Assembly (NCBI GenBank): GCA_029624765.1
Contig: JARSSO010000053.1
Coordinates: 1 to 45,550, forward strand
Source: Candidatus Contendibacter sp.
Lineage (GTDB): Bacteria; Pseudomonadota; Gammaproteobacteria; Competibacterales; Competibacteraceae
Direction of reading: 5' to 3'
DNA length: 45,550 nucleotides
The notes beneath the pieces were generated by a model. It was not told where the DNA came from. It did not search any database and was given only the letters and a program-made list of their open reading frames with translations. Within the stretch, counting starts at the first letter, position 1. Every line of letters begins with the position of its first letter. Positions 42,755 through 45,550 of the stretch are shown piece by piece. Both the position numbers and the translations under genes were made by a program.

Positions 42755-43926
42755 GAGGCATCTCCCGCGATGGCGTTCAGGAACAGGGTTTCCAGCCGCT
42801 CGTAAACCCGGTCACTATCCAGGCATAGCATGGTTTCGCGAGCGTTCTGACCCATGCGCCGCAGCGCGTCGAGATCCCGCGCCAGGGCGATGGCGGCAGC
42901 CACGAACGCGCCGGCGTCGCCAAACGGCGCCACCAAACCACCGTGGCTTGGCTCCACATGCGCGCGGGCGGCGGCGTAGTCGAACGCCACCACCACCAGA
43001 CTGCTGGCCAGCGCTTCCAGGACCACGTTGCCAAAGGTCTCGGTCAGGCTGGGAAACAGAAACAAGTCGGCCGAGGCGTAGTGCGCCGCCAATTCCTCGC
43101 CTCGCTTCATCCCGCAATACACGAATTCGGGATGGCGGACGCGCAGGCGGCCAGCCAGCGGGCCATCGCCGACCAGCACCAGCCGGGCGGCGGGCTGGAC
43201 CCGGCGAATGGCCTGAAAAGCGACGATCGCCAGGTCGAGATTCTTCTCCGCCGCCAGTCGGCCAACGTACAGGGCCACCGGCGCGTCCGGGGCCGCGCCC
43301 CAAGCTTCCCGCAGCGCCGGATCGCGGCGCTGGGGCGAAAACAGCCGGGTATCCACTCCCCGCGCCAGAACCTGGGTGCGAAGAAAGCCGAGAGACTGAA
43401 GCTGTTCCGCCAGTTCCACCGTGGGCACCAGGGTTTGCACCCCCTGATTATGAAAATGGCGGAGGTAGGCCATGATCGGCGCCGCCAGCCAGCCGAGGTG
43501 GTAATGGCGGCTGTAACCGTGAAAGTTGGTGTGGAAGCTGGTCGACACCGGAATCGCCAACCGCCGCGCCGCTCGCAGGGCGGAATGGCCCAGCGGTCCC
43601 TCGGTGACGATGTGGATCAGGTCGGGACGATTCCGCTGCCATTGCCTCAGCAGGGATCGCGCCGCCGGCCAGCCGCCTTGCAGTTGGGGATAACCGGGGA
43701 TGCGGAAGCCGGACAGCCGCAGGGTTTCCGGAGGGTCTGACGATTCCGGCGACTCGTTGCCCTGGCGCACGCGGACGAGTTGGACGGTGTGATTCCGTTG
43801 CCGCAAGCTCTCGATCCAGCGGGCGACAGTCAGCGCAACGCCGTTGATTTCGGGCGGATAGGTTTCGGTGACGATGCCGATGCGCAGCCGGCGCTGGCCG
43901 GATTGAGGCGGGTTATCAAGGTACAT
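42736..43926 (-). CDS. GT4 family glycosyltransferase
   Basis: A retaining nucleotide-sugar glycosyltransferase with the GT-B fold. The 396-residue protein has the N-terminal IGIVTETYPPEINGVALTVA (a mannosyl/glucuronosyltransferase signature near glycine-rich loop), HIVTEGPLGHSALRAARRL, SFHTNFHGYSRHYHL, LYVGRLAAEKNLDLAI and, in the C-terminal domain, the EX7E-like FPSLTETFGNVVLEALASSL. It resembles GT4 enzymes that decorate diacylglycerol or phosphatidylinositol with sugar (MgtA/SqdX-like, from memory). The adjacent PAP2 could supply diacylglycerol. Cytosolic, membrane-associated. Confidence 0.9.
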   Translation of the reverse strand: MYLDNPPQSGQRRLRIGIVTETYPPEINGVALTVARWIESLRQRNHTVQLVRVRQGNESPESSDPPETLRLSGFRIPGYPQLQGGWPAARSLLRQWQRNRPDLIHIVTEGPLGHSALRAARRLAIPVSTSFHTNFHGYSRHYHLGWLAAPIMAYLRHFHNQGVQTLVPTVELAEQLQSLGFLRTQVLARGVDTRLFSPQRRDPALREAWGAAPDAPVALYVGRLAAEKNLDLAIVAFQAIRRVQPAARLVLVGDGPLAGRLRVRHPEFVYCGMKRGEELAAHYASADLFLFPSLTETFGNVVLEALASSLVVVAFDYAAARAHVEPSHGGLVAPFGDAGAFVAAAIALARDLDALRRMGQNARETMLCLDSDRVYERLETLFLNAIAGDASCANPC

Positions 43927-44013
43927 GTCCTACATGTTCGGGGACGGCGGCAACAAATTGATGATGCTTTGATGAAGGAGCCGTGACAGCCGGAATTTCG
44001 GCCCACTTGCCCC

Positions 44014-44033
44014 GCTCCGCTGGAACGCGGAGC
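44014..44033. other. Perfect 7-bp hairpin upstream of the array
   Basis: GCTCCGC (44014-44020), 6-nt loop TGGAAC, GCGGAGC (44027-44033). No T tract on either side. It lies in the 265-bp gap 43927-44191 between the glycosyltransferase and the CRISPR array; apart from a weak open frame at 44061-44198, I find nothing else in the gap. Confidence 0.4.
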
Positions 44034-44191
44034 ACGGTTCCTGGATAGGGAAGAAGTCTTTTGGCTAAGCCACTTTCAACATCTTGGAGCGTTCCCGCGC
44101 CGATTCCACGGCAGTTCGCCCCTACCCTCAGCCTCTATCGGTTCCAAGCCGACACGCAAATTCACTGGTTGATTGCCACCACCGGCATCAC

Positions 44192-45497
44192 TTCTTAATC
44201 CCTTCTTCATCAGGGCAAGGTTTGAATTTGGCTCCTATATGGACCAACAGGATCAGATGCGGTCTTAATCCCTTCTTCATCAGGGCAAGGTTTGAATGGT
44301 GTTCAAGCTGCAAACATAGCCGAGACGGATGGTCTTAATCCCTTCTTCATCAGGGCAAGGTTTGAATAAATTTCACCGTAAATGCACGGGCCGAGGATTA
44401 CAGTCTTAATCCCTTCTTCATCAGGGCAAGGTTTGAATTGAGTTCATCTGGCAAGGTTCAGATCTGGCGTTAAGTCTTAATCCCTTCTTCATCAGGGCAA
44501 GGTTTGAATCAAGGATACGGTACGGGCGGCGCCTCATTTGGAGTCTTAATCCCTTCTTCATCAGGGCAAGGTTTGAATTTGAAAGCTCTTCATTCTGGGA
44601 GCTCTGGAGCCAGTCTTAATCCCTTCTTCATCAGGGCAAGGTTTGAATATTCAATCCCGCAGAACTGTACGAACAGCTCGTCGGTCTTAATCCCTTCTTC
44701 ATCAGGGCAAGGTTTGAATTCTCCAGCCGCTAAAGTGCAGGTTATCTCGGCGTTGTCTTAATCCCTTCTTCATCAGGGCAAGGTTTGAATCGTGGCAGGA
44801 AAATCAACTCCGACGGGTCCTCTGGTCTTAATCCCTTCTTCATCAGGGCAAGGTTTCAAAGCGAAGCTTATCCGTACCATTAGCCAGTCGACTGGTCTTA
44901 ATCCCTTCTTCATCAGGGCAAGGTTTCAAAGAAGAAACAGCTCAGGGGTATCTTAACTGAAATTAGTCTTAATCCCTTCTTCATCAGGGCAAGGTTTCAA
45001 AGCAAAGACAAACAAACCATTGGCTACGCAATTTAAGTCTTAATCCCTTCTTCATCAGGGCAAGGTTTCAAAGGGTGCATTTTTGAAAAAGCTTTTCAAG
45101 CGAAAGTCTTAATCCCTTCTTCATCAGGGCAAGGTTTCAAAGGTGTGCTTCATTAAAAGAATTAAAATCCACTTTAGTCTTAATCCCTTCTTCATCAGGG
45201 CAAGGTTTCAAAGGGCATAAGTAGCGCGAAGTTTGACAACGCGATCAGTCTTAATCCCTTCTTCATCAGGGCAAGGTTTCAAAGCTACAAGGACGTTCCT
45301 AATAACATTCTCGCGAGTGGTCTTAATCCCTTCTTCATCAGGGCAAGGTTTCAAAGGATGATCATGGTTAAGTTCATAGTTGTTATCGCGTCTTAATCCC
45401 TTCTTCATCAGGGCAAGGTTTCAAAGGCGTCTTGGCGCGCAAGCATGGAAAATGGAATCCGTCTTAATCCCTTCTTCATCAGGGCAAGGTTTCAAAG
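44192..45497 (-). CRISPR. CRISPR array, 19 repeats and 18 spacers, with a mid-array change of repeat variant
   Basis: Repeat starts: 44192, 44262, 44332, 44403, 44474, 44543, 44613, 44684, 44755 (nine 36-nt repeats ending TTTGAAT on the plus strand) then 44825, 44895, 44966, 45037, 45106, 45177, 45248, 45320, 45390, 45461 (ten 37-nt repeats ending TTTCAAAG). All share GTCTTAATCCCTTCTTCATC and AGGGCAAGG. Spacers are 32-35 nt: 34, 34, 35, 35, 33, 34, 35, 35, 34, 33, 34, 34, 32, 34, 34, 35, 33, 34. Repeat 1 has T instead of the first G. Minus strand is preferred, because read that way the repeat ends in GGGATTAAGAC, a handle-like end, and the degenerate repeat falls at the distal end. No cas gene is in view. 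Confidence 0.95.
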
Positions 45498-45550
45498 CTG
45501 TCCATTACACACATCTCTAACCGGTGGATTGGATATGGAGATCAGACGCC
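45498..45550. other. Sequence beyond the last repeat, possible start of the CRISPR leader
   Basis: After repeat 19 the next repeat would be expected near 45531, but it is absent, so the array ends here. If the array is read on the minus strand, this 53-bp stretch is leader-proximal. It is not strongly AT-rich and is cut by the window edge, so leader identity is only inferred. Confidence 0.4.

Noticed and set aside
44014..44033. Hairpin as a factor-independent terminator for the glycosyltransferase or array
   Set aside because: No T tract follows on either strand, and it is upstream, not downstream, of the glycosyltransferase on the coding strand.
44084..44338. Frames across the CRISPR array encoding repeated SSSGQGLN segments
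   Set aside because: They only translate the CRISPR repeats themselves and have no independent coding signal.

Overview
The window comes from the chromosome of a high-GC proteobacterium, most likely a gammaproteobacterium. The order rpsF-priB-rpsR-(DUF2232 membrane gene)-rplI-dnaB-alr-radA, with PriB between S6 and S18, is typical of Beta/Gammaproteobacteria. HemB has the non-cysteine metal signature, and there are two polyphosphate enzymes and ornithine-lipid type genes. A Competibacter-like relative is my impression only; no database search was possible.

Layout. 1-800: the 3' end of a large secreted-protein gene with an AT-rich, hydrophobic tip. 798-7548 (minus): ribosomal protein/replication operon, interrupted by a MITE/REP-like palindromic element at 5351-5489. 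7670-10570 (minus): cobU-cobT-cobC-cobS, all joined by 4-bp overlaps, completing the cobalamin nucleotide loop. 10984-13519 (plus): two tandem PAS-GGDEF diguanylate cyclases sharing a 511-bp block of perfect identity. 13497-16025 (minus): hemB, a membrane-anchored hypothetical protein, aroE. 16150-18869: sterol-desaturase-like hydroxylase and the ABC-F protein Uup, convergent. 18952-21633 (plus): a two-gene AAA-ATPase/TPR unit of unknown function, the best candidate here for an undescribed system. 21718-25507 (minus): pap-ppk1 polyphosphate operon. 25699-28788 (plus): two lytic transglycosylases. 28917-35273 (minus): TonB receptor, YfiR-like protein, hybrid sensor kinase with HPt, and a REC-PAS protein, chained by short overlaps. 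35655-39912: a Pat-type lysine acetyltransferase with a downstream CheY-like regulator, convergent with an AcuC-like deacetylase. 40066-43926: acyl-CoA thioesterase, olsA/olsB-like acyltransferases, PAP2 phosphatase and a GT4 glycosyltransferase, a membrane-lipid set. 44192-45497: a CRISPR array of 19 repeats and 18 spacers, without cas genes in view.

Themes. Phosphate economy (polyphosphate synthesis and use, phosphorus-free ornithine lipid, PAP2, glycolipid-type transferase), c-di-GMP and phosphorelay signalling, and acetyl/acyl-CoA control recur across the window. The CRISPR array is notable because its repeat changes abruptly, in sequence and in length, between repeat 9 and repeat 10, recording a two-phase history.
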